This document shows, piece after piece, positions 12,201 to 24,076 of a stretch of DNA of 64,000 nucleotides. The translations under genes were made by a program, and so were the position numbers. The notes below the pieces were generated by a model. That model saw only the letters and a list, made by a program, of their open reading frames with translations, was not told the DNA's origin and did no database searches. Source of the DNA: Malus domestica (lineage: Eukaryota; Streptophyta; Magnoliopsida; Rosales; Rosaceae); contig NC_091674.1 in assembly GCF_042453785.1 (NCBI RefSeq), positions 31,259,501-31,323,500 of the forward strand, given 5' to 3'. How positions within the stretch are numbered: the first letter of the stretch is position 1; each line of letters begins with the position of its first letter.

Positions 12201-14772
12201 ATTTGATAGTTCTTTTTTTTCACTATTGTAATAAATAACATCATGAGTTTTAAATAATGTAGAGGCAGTGAATTCTATTGGATATCGGACTGAAGGTTGG
12301 TTTTCATTCACCCACTTACTTCCCCTCTTTCTTGTCCCAGAGGGTTAATCAATGTTTTCGAGAGGCCTGCCATAACTCTGCAATTGCTGAGTGTATGGAC
12401 TTCCTAGATTGTGGGCATGGAAGTCAAACTGAAGATTCTAAAGCAGATGATCCATCACGTGATAGCTGGAGAAACAATGTGAATGTTACTGCTTGTTTAA
12501 CTGCAGATGGCTTTGATTACGGAATTTACGTCCAAGCTGTCAATCTTACAACAGAAAATAGTATAGTCACTAGATATGTGTATGGATTATTTTGGGGATT
12601 CCAGGTATCGCTTTCATTTGTCCCTTCTTTTGGCCGAATCATTTCAAATAACTGTTTAATTCTTACTTTATACTCAGTTAAGTTAATAGTCCATCACAGT
12701 CTTGCGATTGACTACCATTCTACCCCAAAAACTTATACTGTAGGGGGTACAAACTTGACTCTTATCTGCATTGTCCCACCTAGTTCAAAGCTAAACTGAG
12801 TTGGTTCTGAATCTTATTATTCTGAAATGAAAGCTCAAAGTTGATGACATCAGTGCTTAACTGAATAATAAATTTACGTTCCATTATCTCCTGGCGTAAG
12901 GGTTGTTTTGGTATGGTCTCATTACAAAGCTGATTGAAATTAACCATGTGATTTACATTATGCAGCAAATCAGCACCCTGGCTGGAAATCAAGTTCCAAG
13001 CTATTTTGTTTGGGAAGTCCTTTTTACAATGGCCATCATTGGCCTAGGTCTCTTGCTTTTCGCTCTTCTTATTGGAAATATGCAGAACTTTCTGCAGGCT
13101 CTTGGCCGGAGGTACAACTTTTATTCTAGGATTTATTCTTCTTAAATATTCCTACATTTAGAGTCACGATCGTAGCATATTTTACTGAGTACATGTCCAG
13201 CTGTATAAATGTTAGTAACTCTCTCCTGTTTGTCTGAAATTCAAAGTTAGAAGTTATGTCTACTAATTGAATTATAAATACCATGAGCATTCGCTTGTCA
13301 CCTGCAACCATGATGTGATTCATTCTTTTGATTAAATCTCAAAGAAATAGAGCAATAGAAAACGCCAGTTAGTTTTCCATGTTGCTTATGCTATGTTTTA
13401 AGAAAAGGAAACTCTCTTTCTCTGTACAGACAGTTAGAAATGTCCCTGAGACGTCGTGATGTTGAGCAGTGGATGAGCCATAGGCGCTTACCAGAGGAAC
13501 TTAGAAGGTATGATGTATTCATAACGTCATTTTGACATTTGAATTTCCTTATGCATGAGGTTTTACTATCCATTGTAAAAGAAATAAATTAATGCTTTAT
13601 GAAAAGAAGAATCCCTTCTTAAATCGATAAGTCTATGATGTTAAAATTTTATTAATAAAGCCTCATGTATTGTGCTCTGAAGGCGAGTACGAGAAGCTGA
13701 GCGGTACAATTGGGCAGCAACCAGAGGAGTAAATGAAGAAATGCTTTTGGAAGTCCTGCCTGAAGACCTTCAGACGGATATAAGACGCCATCTCTTCACG
13801 TTCATTAAGAAAGTGAGCATCTTAGTATCACGGAATAATAAATTTATAATGATCGGATTTCTGCTTACTGCCTAAATGATGGTCTTCATTTTTCCTTAGA
13901 ATTATTATTTGATTAAGGTTCAAATTTATCAGCTTGGCGCATTTTAACTCATAATGCATGTTCTAAATTCCGAAAATTCTGCAGGTACGAATTTTTGCCC
14001 TGATGGATGAACCCATCTTAGATTCCATTTGTGGAAGATTAAGGCAAAAGACATACATCAACAGAAGTATAGTTTTGTCCCGTGGTGGTCTCATCGAGAA
14101 GATGGTTTTTATAGTGAGGGGAAAAATGGAGAGCATTGGAGAAGATGGGAATAGAATTTCTTTATCTGAAGGAGACGTTTGTGGTGAGGAACTTCTCGCA
14201 TGGTGTCTTGAGCATTCTTCAGTAAACAAAGGTACAAGTCTTGAGCATTCTTCAAAAATTTAAAAAAACAACATCAATTTATCAGTGTGGTTTCTGTTGC
14301 AGATGGTAAAAAGATCAGGATTCCCGGACAGCGGTTGCTTAGCAACAGGATGGTAAGATGCTCAACAAACGTTGAAGCATTTTCACTCCGAGCAGCTGAC
14401 ATTGAAGAAGTCACCAGTGTTTTCTCCAGATTCTTGCGCAAACCACGTGTTCAAGGAGCCATAAGGTTTATTTTATTAAAGCTATTCATATCTCATGTAT
14501 GCACACACGATTGAAGACTGGTGACACATGCATACATGGTCTGCAAGAAATCGTTTAGGATGCATGTGGGAATGGTTTACGACAGAACATTGATTTTGAA
14601 GTTTGGTTTTTATGGCAGGTATGAGTCACCTTACTGGAGAGGCCTTGCAGCAAGATGCATTCAAGTAGCATGGAGATACAGGAAAAAACGCCTACAGCGA
14701 GCCGACTTGTCTCAGTCTCAATCTCATTCTCAACCCCAATCTCAATCCCAATCCAATAATGCATTGTTATAA
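9293..14772 (+). CDS. CNGC20: Cyclic nucleotide-gated cation channel, CNGC19/20 type
   Basis: Twelve coding exons: 9293-9805, 10351-10542, 10742-10840, 10989-11126, 11692-11940, 12341-12604, 12966-13111, 13430-13507, 13683-13812, 13985-14231, 14303-14465 and 14619-14772. All introns are GT-AG and the frame closes, giving 790 aa (Arabidopsis CNGC20 is slightly shorter). The long cytosolic N-terminus carries the clade's Cys-rich LLRSGQLGLCNDPYCTTCP motif (about residues 138-156). Membrane segments S1-S6 span exons 2-7. The pore/filter reads STLAGNQVPSYF (about 488-499). The cyclic-nucleotide-binding domain begins near residue 604 and includes GDVCGEELLAWCLE. An IQ calmodulin-binding motif, IQVAWRYRKKRLQR, lies near 755-768, before a Ser/Gln-rich tail. 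These channels carry Ca2+ at the plasma membrane; CNGC19/20 act in immunity and cell-death control. It appears intact. CNGC19 and CNGC20 cannot be separated by eye. Confidence 0.95.
11387..11414 (+). repeat. Poly(A) run in CNGC intron 4
   Basis: About 28 consecutive A within the intron between exons 4 and 5. No retroposon body or target duplication was recognised around it. Confidence 0.7.
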
Positions 14773-14801
14773 GCTAATTAGCATATGTATTAGTTATTGT
14801 A

Positions 14802-16705
14802 CCTAAAAAAGAAGGTGGGCTTGGTCTTTGTGATTTAGCTTCTTTGAATTTGACGGCTTCGCTTAGTTTTGGATGGGATGCTTTACAATCCTATTCTCTG
14901 TGGGGTTCTTTTGCTCGTCAGCGTTTTCCTCTTTCGCCTTACAGAAATCAAAACATCTATTTACGATCTTCTGTGTGGCATGATTTGAAGCGTGCTTTGC
15001 CTATTTTGAATAATAATAATCGTTGGATTATTAGTAATGGGGGGTCAGTTTCCTTTTGGTTTGATAAATGGTTGGATGAGCCCATTATTAGCCCTACTTT
15101 ATTTTCGGTCTTTTCACCTAAGGTTCTTCCTCGGGTTTCAGATGTTATTGAAGCACAAAGTTGGTCTTTGCCAGATTATTTTACAAATTTATTCCCTTCA
15201 ATTGTGCAACAGATTTTAAGTCTGCCTTTGCCTTTAAATGTTGAGGATGACAAATTGATTTGGGAGCCCTCACCTACTGGGAAGTTTTCTTTTTCTTCTG
15301 GTTAACACCTTATTCGAAGGAGACATAGTGATTGTGATTGGGCTAAGGTTATCTGGAAACATTTTATTCCACCACGACAATCTATTTTGGCTTGGAGGCT
15401 TTTTCATGATAAACTTCCTACAGAAGATGCGCTACAACGACGTGGTATTTTTTTGGTATCCATTTGTTTATGTCGTAATTCTGAAGAATCTATTAATCAT
15501 CTTTTCTTTGGATGTCGAATATCTAGGCAACTTTGGAGGTGGTTAACATGTTAATTTGGTACATCTTTGCCTCTTCTAGATTCTTTGGTTGCTTTTTGGG
15601 ATGTATATGTCCGTAAGCCATTTTCCAAACAGTTGCACAATCTATGGATTTTTGCGGGTCTTTCTACTATTTCAGCTATTTGGAAGGTTCGAAATAAATT
15701 TATTTTTGAGGGTCGTCCAATCTATTTTCATCGTCTTTGCATGTCCATCAATTCGGCGACTGTTCATGGTGAGAAGTTTATTCCTGGTTATTCTCAGGGT
15801 TTTGACACTCGGGTCATTTCTTCTTTGGGGATCCAACTTATCCCTCGCAAGGCACCTACTATTCTTTCTGTCCTTTGGTCTCCCCCTTGGTTTCCTTAGG
15901 TTAAGCTTAATACAAATGGTTTGTCTAAAGGAAATCCCGATTATGCTGCATGTGGAGGAGTTTTCAGGAATTGCCATGGTCGTTTTCTTGGAGGTTTCTG
16001 TCAACAGATTGGTCATCGCAACTCTTTTTTTGCAGAGTTATCAGCAATTATTATTGGTATTAAGTTTGCTTATTAGCTGGGTTGGCATTGTCTTTGGTTG
16101 GAAAGTGATAGTTCTAGTGTTATTTCTGCTCTTCAATCATCTGATTTTGATCCTCCTTGGCCTCTTCATACGCAATGGTCTATTTGTTTGGATCGCATTC
16201 GGAAAATGACTTTCTACGCATCTCACATATATCGCGAAGGAAATCTTGTTGCGGACAATTTTGCTAACATGGGCTTGTCTTGTCCATCTTTAACATGGCA
16301 TGATTCTCCTTCGATGGTAGTTCATGTTGCTCTATCTTTTGACTATGTTGGCTTGTCTGGTTACCGTTTCTCAAATTAATGTGCATGTCGGCATCCAGGT
16401 TTATCTCACTTTTTTTTTTCTCCTAACTTTATGGTGTTGTTTGGCTTGTTTTGCAGGTTTAGACTTTCATGTTTGGTTCTAGAGGGGTTAGGTTTCATGT
16501 CCCCCCCTCCCTTTTTTCTTTGTATCATTCTCGTTTTTTGTTTCTAGAAGGGTAAGATTTATGTCCCCCCTTCTTTTTAGTGTATTTCTTTTTGTTGTCT
16601 CTGTTTTTTGAGGGGTAAGATTTATGTCCCCCCTGACTAGGTGTAACTTATTTTTTTGTTATCAATAAAATTACCCTCGTACCGTCAAGGTTTCCCAAAA
16701 AAAAA
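14802..16705 (+). mobile_element. 5'-truncated LINE fragment in the CNGC 3' region
   Basis: Beginning 29 bp after the CNGC stop codon, the plus strand encodes the C-terminal half of a plant LINE ORF2 in broken frames. First comes PKKEGGLGLCDLASLNL and FWFDKWLDEP (14802-15302), then the zinc-binding RT-associated segment (WRLFHDKLPTEDALQRRG, about 15390-15540), then an RNase H-like domain (from about 15903; NTNGLS, ELSAI, ESDSSSV, NLVADNFANMG). TAA/TAG stops and frame changes interrupt it, so it is a relic. The 3' end carries three near-repeats of a GGGGTAAGATTTATGTCCCC-like unit (16485-16640) and a 9-bp poly(A) tail at 16697-16705. No clear target duplication was found. Confidence 0.85.
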
Positions 16706-16770
16706 GATCTATGTATAATATGTAATATGATGGATGGTGTTTGAGATATAAAAGTAGACAAAAAATAACT

Positions 16771-18048
16771 TTTTTTTTTTTTGAGAAAGTACGATAATCA
16801 TTGAAAGGAGAATTACGTACATAAAGAGGATAGGGTGCTAACAATGGGTCTCAATAAAAATCTTGTCCGGGTTTCAACCTGATCGAAGGAAAAAAGAGTG
16901 TCCCACACCAATTAAATATGAAGATTATCCTCAATTAACAAATCATTAATAATATCAGGAGGTTCTTCGAATCAGGAAAGTGGATGATCCAGCGTAAGAC
17001 TCCACCTTGCAAGACAATGTGCCACTTTATTCGACTCTCTAGGTCCAAAGGATACCTTCCAATGCTCAAATTGTTGCAGAATTCGTCTTGTGTCAGCAAA
17101 CAGGTTCCCCAGATGACCATTTAATGCCGAACCTGCATTCTGAATAGCAGTAACCACTAATAAAGCATCACCTTCTAACTGGACCTGGGCCGTCCTCCAT
17201 TGCTGCAAAAACAGTGCTACTGTCCGTGCCGCAACAGCTTCAGCATGCATAGCCAAGCCAATTCCATACTCCCTACCCGCCATAGCGGCCATGAAACCCC
17301 ATGTTGCATTTCGAACTACAACCCCAAATCCTCCGCATTCACCATTCTCCTCCCAAGCCGCATCAAAATTACACTTTATCCACCCAAAATCTGGATGTTT
17401 CCATTTAAGATCACGAACTGATTCTGCAGGCATTGGAGCTACATTCCATTTCTTGAATTCTGATAACCATGTTTGAGCTTTGAGTTGGACATCCAGTGGA
17501 GAAAAATCAACTCCAGTCCATAACACATCATTGTGAACCTTCCAGACACTCCACACTAACACAAGAAGCAATTCAAAACTTTCCAAAGTAACTTGTTTTG
17601 CCATGTTAATCAACCATCCACTGAAACCTTCATCAACCCTCTGAAACGTACGAATACCCAAAGGACTACAGAACCAAATAGCAGCTGAACGTGGGCACTG
17701 TAACAAAGCATGCTCAACTGTTTCAGCCTCTTTATGGAAAAACCCACAAATGTCCTCCGGAAGCACCCGACGAATCTTCAAATTCACCTTCGAAGGCAAA
17801 GCATTCATACACCCACGCCAAACACAAATTTTAACTTTCCCCGGGACCTTTGCACGCCACAAAGCTTTACCAGACGGCTCCTCTCCACCCATTGTTTGAA
17901 AATTAAAAAAATGTAGAAAGTTTGAATCTTGTTCCGAAATTTTTGAGATAACATTGATTCCAAAATTTATTTGGGAAAGTTCGATTTCGAAATTTTTTTT
18001 ATTGAAATTTGGGAACCTCCTACAGTTGTTCTGCTTGGGCTTCTCCAT
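16771..18048 (-). mobile_element. LINE 3' fragment with an uninterrupted RNase H reading frame
   Basis: The minus strand holds a 358-codon open frame (18048-16972) followed by a 3' region ending in a poly(A) tail (seen as poly(T) at 16771-16781). From about residue 60 the product has the LINE zinc-binding segment (KALWRAKVPGKVKICVWRGC, ALPSKVNLKIRR, then an ETVEHALLQCP motif) and then an RNase H domain with NFDAAW, HAEAVAAR, LEGDALLVV and ESNKVAHCLARW, which carry the expected acidic residues. This is the common plant 'putative ribonuclease H protein' type. Upstream ORF2 domains are missing, so it is a 5'-truncated retroposon; the first ~50 residues before MGGEEPSG probably come from flanking DNA. 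The open frame may reflect recent insertion. Confidence 0.8.
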
Positions 18049-18068
18049 TTTGTGGCCTTTAGCTTCTA

Positions 18069-18072
18069 GGTT

Positions 18073-18104
<32 letters not shown>

Positions 18105-18108
18105 TCTC
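18069..18108. repeat. (CT)n microsatellite
   Basis: CT repeats with one interruption, next to the 5' side of the minus-strand LINE fragment. A separate (GT)n tract lies at about 18212-18231. Confidence 0.8.
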
Positions 18109-18109
18109 C

Positions 18110-19450
18110 CCACTATATTAAAAACCACACGCTCGCTATCAACGTCCCTGCATGCCTTAATATGCATTTTCTAGCTAACTATATAACTATCCCATATATA
18201 TCTATGTATGTATGTGTGTGTGTGTGTGTGTGTATATAAAATATGAAATGAAACCAGTTTTCTAAAAGAATATTAACCAATGTTTAATGCTGAAAATCTC
18301 CATTATAGAAAAATTATAAACTTGATAATTGTATTCATAGGCAAAAACATTATTCTATAATCGTATATACTTGACGTACAAGTAAAGATTTCTACAAATT
18401 AAGAACACAATCAGAATTAGATTACAATATTAATTCTTAAACCTTAGGTGAGACGGTTTCTTTGGACGAGACTCATTCTCTAACCACATTACACCTGAAC
18501 TTGTGTGTATTTTTTCTCACCATCTTAGTAATAACAATTAGATTAGTTTAAATTTCGAAATTTATACAGTAAATAGATTAAATCAAACTCATCCAATGAT
18601 AATCAATTGTGTTGTGAGCCTCACCATCATTTTAGAGAGTCGTGAGCAAAAACATACCGGAACTTGTAATCTCAATCGTGCATGTTGCGATATTGTTCTT
18701 CATTTTCATATATTGAAGGGAGAATTGTTTGATTATTGTTGTTGTCAGTATACATTTGAATTTTATAGCAGAAGTATTTAATAATCTCTTTAAATGGCTC
18801 TTGAAAAAACAGATGCAGCTGCAACACACTAATTAACCTTCCCTACCACGAAACCTTCCATAATATAATAGCAATGACTTGCCGCAACAGACTATTAAGA
18901 TCTTTTATTACTTGTACTAATTCATATATAAACCTAAAAATTGGCTTTTTTAGCGAAAACAGAATCTAACATTGACATAATTTCTTATTTACTGAAAATG
19001 AAAATAAATAGAGTTTGTCCACCATAATTCATTTTGGCCCATTCGTGAAAAATTTTAATATCGTCGTTAAGTTGTCATGTGAACGACTATGTTACCAACT
19101 TTTTAAGGGTATTTTTGTCAAATCAATCCCTCCACTTAATAAGGATATTGACAGATTTTTCACGAAATGACCAAAATAATTTAATGTGAACAAACTCAAT
19201 GACCATTTCTATCAATCAGGGACCAAAATGAGGAGCTACACCAATCTTAGAGATCATTTTAGCTAAAAAACCTAACAAAATTTTCATCAAAAAATTGATT
19301 AACTAACTCGCTTTATTTGCTCGGTCCTTGTCATTCCAAGTGGCTTGTTAAAAGAACATGCATGATGAAAATTTGAGAAATGAAACCATTAATTGGATAT
19401 ATAGCCATAACCTCATGCCTCGTTAAACCCTAACTTTATCATTATATCCT
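18110..19450. other. Intergenic, no gene seen
   Basis: AT-rich. The part at 19000-19300 resembles decayed repeat sequence, but I cannot assign a family or ends. Confidence 0.4.
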
Positions 19451-20110
19451 CTAAGAACACCCATTCCACCCTATCATAGGCCAACTGAGATCCAACTTGA
19501 GAGCCAAAATCCCGTCCATTACTATCCGCTTATTGTGCAGGAAATACCCAATCTCAGCTGCCACCAATGTGTCATGAGATATCAACCTACCCGGCATAAA
19601 ATCACTTTGGTGGGGTGATATAATGGAAGGAAAAATAAGCTTCAGGTGATTCGCCAACCCGACCCTTTGCATCAATTTTATACAAACATCGGTCGGAGTT
19701 GCGTCATATCCGGATGAGCATCGAATTTCGAAATTAAAGCAACATATGAGTACAACACATTGATCTCACTAATCTTCCAGTAGTTGAGAAGGAGGAACGT
19801 ACTATCACATTATGTCCAACAACGTCCCAAAAACGTTGGTAAAAAAGAGGCGACGACGGTAATTTTGAAGGATGCATATGAAATGCAACAGCTTTAAATC
19901 TCCTTGCCTGAATAATGATACATCAGAGATTCATTCATCTCTTGAGTAACTCGAGTATCCACCGCACCCACAACCTCAACCACTACATTATTCACCACAA
20001 CCTAAGAACCAAAAATATCTAGAAATAATCCAAAACCGTTGACTTGATTCCTTCCTCTGAATCTTGCCACACTCCCCTCATATCACGCAGCCCTTTCATA
20101 AAAAATTTCC
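19451..20110 (-). mobile_element. LINE reverse-transcriptase relic
   Basis: Read on the minus strand, 20010-19451 gives, with stops and frame changes, VTQEMNESLM, FHMHPSK, LFYQRFWDVVGHNVI, MQRVGLANHLKLIFPSIISP, QSDFMPGRLISHDTLVAAEI and ILALKLDLS. These are the N-terminal blocks of a plant LINE reverse transcriptase (Q-S-x-F-x-P-G-R and A-L-K-L-D motifs). The catalytic YxDD block and everything after it are absent. No poly(A) tail or duplication was seen. Confidence 0.8.
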
Positions 20111-20487
20111 TCCGGTGGTTAGATGTCCGTCGGCGGGAAAACTTTGGTATTTCGGTCCCCCTTTAACCACATGGTTCTGGACCATGATTAAACATTAATT
20201 TCACCACCAGTTAGAAGCCCATTGGTGGAAAAATTTCGTATTTTGATTTGGGAATGCCCTTGAATAAAACATTCAAATTTTTTCAATTGAAATCCATTTC
20301 TCATCCGACTTTGTGAAATCAGCTCAAAACCATAAGATAATTGTCTGACGAAAGATAAATGCATGTATCGATCGAGTATTAATAAGGCTGTAATTATGAA
20401 AATTAATATTCAATTTCTTTTAATACAGTACTCATCAAACAAATTTTCCAACTCTAATTAATATATTTGGCACAAGCTATTACCTTG

Positions 20488-20489
<2 letters not shown>

Positions 20490-20518
<29 letters not shown>
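20490..20518. repeat. (AT)n microsatellite
   Basis: An uninterrupted AT run followed by a T tract, within otherwise featureless AT-rich sequence (20111-20915). Confidence 0.85.
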
Positions 20519-20526
<8 letters not shown>

Positions 20527-20915
20527 TTTATTAACCCTAAAAAAATATATATTTCGATATGGTTAACAAAGAGTTAGAACAAACATATTCAACATACACT
20601 GTAATTTATGGATCCTTTATTTTTCATGGAACAATCAAGTTAATTAAATTCGCCAACCAAATTAAGTTTCCATGTGTGTAATTGAACCACTAAATGAAAC
20701 AAGTGCAGTGCAAATTAATCCCTCTTTAATTAGTGAAGTAAATTCATTGAGACCTTATAATTAAAACAACGAGGCTTAATTTTAAGATTAATTACTTGAG
20801 GTCAAGGGTTCCTAGCTCTCTATCTTACATGGCAGTGCCATGATGACACTTTAAAGCATGATATATATTCAAAGACAAAACTTGGATGCTAATTATGTGA
20901 CTCAATAAAAAAAAA

Positions 20916-21058
20916 GGAAAACTAACGAAAAGTCCAAAAAAACTTCTCTTTTAATGAAAAGTCATGTTTAAAGGTATAGTGAATAGTGTCAGTTAAAGGT
21001 AAAAATGTGGTTTTTCGTTAAAAATGAACAGTACTGAGAATATTTTGTTAAAACTCCC
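20916..21058. mobile_element. Mutator-like MITE, copy A (143 bp)
   Basis: Starts GGAAAACTAACGAAAAG and ends in TTTTGTTAAAACTCCC, an imperfect inverted pair. Flanked on both sides by T followed by at least seven A. It shares most of its length with 61979-62131 (for example AAAGGTA(T/A)AGTGAATAGT and TTTTTCGTTAAA), so both belong to one family in the same orientation. Confidence 0.65.
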
Positions 21059-21066
21059 TAAAAAAA

Positions 21067-22304
21067 TGCTATATGTCACTCTTAACTCTCTAACTAAACA
21101 CCAACATATATACCATTCTTTGTCGACCTCAACTCCAACCCACCCAATTCTTCTAATCTCCTACAACCTGACCCCCACTCCCTCCCTACGATAAATTTTT
21201 TCAGATTCCGAGCTCATAAGCTGACCTGAAAATCCACCAATTATAATTTGACGTTTGTACACATTTAAACACTACTCACCGTTTGAAAAATAAACAAATT
21301 AAACATATTGGGGTAAGAGCCCCACTAGTCTCTCCTTCCTCTCTTTCCTTCTTCGGGAAACTGAAAGGCCTTTTGGTGAACACAACACCAGCCTTCTCTC
21401 TTGCTCTCCCTTCGCTGTCTATATGCACACCGGCAACCAAGCAATCTCAGACCAAAACGTCAAGGATTTTTGCATTTAAAGTATTCAAAATCATAACTCA
21501 AAATATTTAATTTCAAAATTATCCAATCTCTTTCAAATTCATGTTTCAGTTGGGCGATATTGGAGTTTCGAATGGGTTCACAATGATGTGGTTGTTGAGT
21601 AGAGGGCATTAACATCAAGTGGGTGATCTTGGCTGTGGCAGTGGCGGACATTCGGATGTAGGTGGTGGGGACATTTTGGTCGGAGATTGCCTAGAAAAAA
21701 TTCTCATATAAGGCTTTCATTTTTTTGTCAACAAACAAAAAGACCTTTCAGTTTTCGAAGAAGGGAGAGAGGAAAGAGAGACTAGTGAGGCCCACACCCT
21801 AATATGTGTTTTTTTTTTAAATAGCGGGGTTATGTTTAAATGTGTATAGGTATCAAATTATAATCGGTAGAATTTCATGTCAGCTTATGAGCCTGGAACC
21901 TGGAAAAATTTCTCCCTTTCTACAACGTTGACCACCCTCATCCCGTCATCCAACCTCGCAACAAAATAATGAGGTCGTTGGCGTAGTAGTCGGTGGGCCG
22001 GTGGCGGCTTGCTTCGATGGCCAGAACTAGACACCTCCGCTTCCGGCAATGACTTTGATAATCCTGCAAATCTTGCTCTCGGTATCCTGATGAAGATGGA
22101 GATGGTGAGGATTATTGAGCTCCACTTTCAGAGTTTAGCGTTTAGAAAGAGAGAGAAGAAGATGAAGGGGGGTCGGGAGGGAAAATGGTTTATGGGCTTG
22201 AAGAGAGAGAACAGGAAAGGAAGAAAGAGAGAATAGATTTTGGTTATCCATCATTTAGTTGTAAAGTTAATCTACAAATTTAATATACATAGCATTACTC
22301 TAGT
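21067..22304. mobile_element. Non-autonomous element with very long inverted repeats
   Basis: The strongest arms are about 21190-21390 and 21720-21935. The left arm carries GAGCTCATAAGCTGACCTGA, ACACATTTAAACA, CCCCACTAGTCTCTCCTTCC and ACTGAAAGGCCTTTTGGTG. The right arm carries the same blocks inverted, with scattered changes. Beyond them, AATGCTATATGTCAC (21067) and its inverted partner near 22290-22304 suggest the true ends. The spacer has no recognisable gene; two short frames inside are not convincing. Long TIRs would fit a Mutator-like or fold-back element, but no target duplication was established. Confidence 0.6.
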
Positions 22305-22329
22305 TAAAACTACATGTGGCTTTAGTTTA

Positions 22330-23010
22330 TTAGGGAACATAGGTTGTGAGTGAATCGGGTGCTGACTATCATCACGATACTAGTCAACATCCAATTTACT
22401 CAAGAAAATGGGTTGGTCAGGTTGTTAAATAATTCAAGGGCTTTGGATGGGTTGGTCAGGTTGAACTTCAACCTGTTGGTCAAATTAATAGGTTCAGATT
22501 GACATTATTTTCACTCAAGAAAATGGGCAAACCAACTCACTCATGATTTTAAGACGAGTTGGGTTGGGCAGGTTCCACACGGGTTGAGATTATTTAGTTT
22601 TTTTTTCTTATTCCTGGAGTGAGTGTGAGTGACAAATAATTCAAAATGCATGTTCTATCATGCTTAAAGCATGTGAATTTGGTGTTGTAGAAACACTATT
22701 TGTTACTTAATATTTGAATTTCACTATTGAACTAAAGTATAAATAAACAAGTTTGTTTATTAGTAAATGTTAGATTTTATGTATATGCAAGTAATATACA
22801 GGCATGTTTAAAAATTATTGATATTTGGTGGGTCGGATTTCAATTAGGTTAATATTACTTTAACCCAATCCAACCCACCTATTGGACGGGTGATCAAGTT
22901 CTTAATTAGAAATATATTTTTAAAATTTACAACCCAACACAACTAAACCAATTTCGAGTGGGTTGGTCAAGTTGGTCGGTAAACCCACTAAAGTGCCCAA
23001 CTCCTAGTAC
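22330..23010. repeat. GGGTTGG-rich repeat region, possibly a decayed hAT derivative
   Basis: Many copies of GGTTGG/CCAACC-type words in both orientations (for example GGGTTGGTCAGGTTG and CCAATCCAACCCACC) lie at both sides of an AT-rich middle. Subterminal repeats of this kind are common in non-autonomous hAT elements. Neither TIRs nor an 8-bp duplication could be fixed. From 23010 to 23882 I see no gene. Confidence 0.35.
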
Positions 23011-23882
23011 CTATTAACAACAGGCTCTGAATTTAATTAGCATTATGTGGTTCGAAAACTCTTACTCTTTTGATCAATCCTTAGCCTTTGTATAACAAAC
23101 TGAATTCCCTATCTCAGTAAGATTCTCTCAACAACGTACGAAGTACAAGTTTTAGACGAATATGTAACATCAATCGCCGCGCCTTTGATCTTTGACTAAT
23201 ACCTAATTAATATGGTTTAACTTTTAGCACATGCAACGTTTTGTACAACGACCTCCACGTATTAGGAAATTAGCAAAAACCTTGTGTAATGAAGATTGGA
23301 AAAATGCTTACAACGAAGGAAGTTTGGTTGGTTTCTTAAATCTTAATTGGTAAACAAACATTGACACTTAGCATGTGCTACGGTTTAGTGATATTCTTCT
23401 TCACTTGTAAGTGAGGTTTTAAATTCGGTTATCACCAAAGACGAATTTAAACCACATTATTACTAGTGGATTGTGAGGCTAAGTCCACCATCCTCCCCCT
23501 TGGTGTAGATAATATTACACATGTTATAATTTGAGTAAATTTATTATGACAACATTAAAAGAAGTATTTTGAGATGAAACATAATCTTTTCAATACTTAA
23601 TGCACACATGAGTTGGTATCATGAATTTGAAACCCAATTGCCAAACCCTAAAACCAATTACTTCTAAGTACTTAACACAAGGCTTCTATCCTCTAATAGG
23701 AGATAGGGGTAGTGCTATCTATACACTCACTTTTATTTCTCACACATTGTTCTCAATAAACGGTTGTCGAACTGAATGAATTGAAGAAGATCACTGGTAA
23801 AAAATTAACAAAAATATGTGGAAGGTAAAATGACCTATAAGACACTCACATAACATAGCGACGCCAACTAAGTTGAAACATG

Positions 23883-24016
23883 GCAAGTGGCCCTCTACCA
23901 CAGTGGTGGAGGAGTGTTGCCCTCAAACCACATCATGGGTTCGAATCCTATCGACTTTTTAGTCTAACATTGAATCTAACAAATGTATCGTTTGACAAAA
24001 AAAAAAAAAAAAAAAC
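23883..24016 (+). mobile_element. SINE (tRNA-derived) with poly(A) tail
   Basis: A tRNA-like head contains a B-box-like GGTTCGAATCC (23940-23950), followed by a short body and a poly(A) tail ending at 24016. GAAACATG occurs immediately before the head (23875-23882) and shortly after the tail (24024-24031), consistent with a target duplication. Confidence 0.7.
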
Positions 24017-24076
24017 AAGGTAGAAACATGTTCTCATTTAGGATCTTAACCTCCATATATTCTTATAGTACTCGAT

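Noticed and set aside
15589..16209. A 206-codon hydrophobic frame on the plus strand
   Set aside because: It is an out-of-frame shadow of the LINE RNase H region; its Leu/Phe richness comes from T-rich DNA.
23883..23960. A possible tRNA gene (GGTTCGAATCC)
   Set aside because: No cloverleaf can be drawn, and a poly(A) tail and flanking duplication show a SINE.
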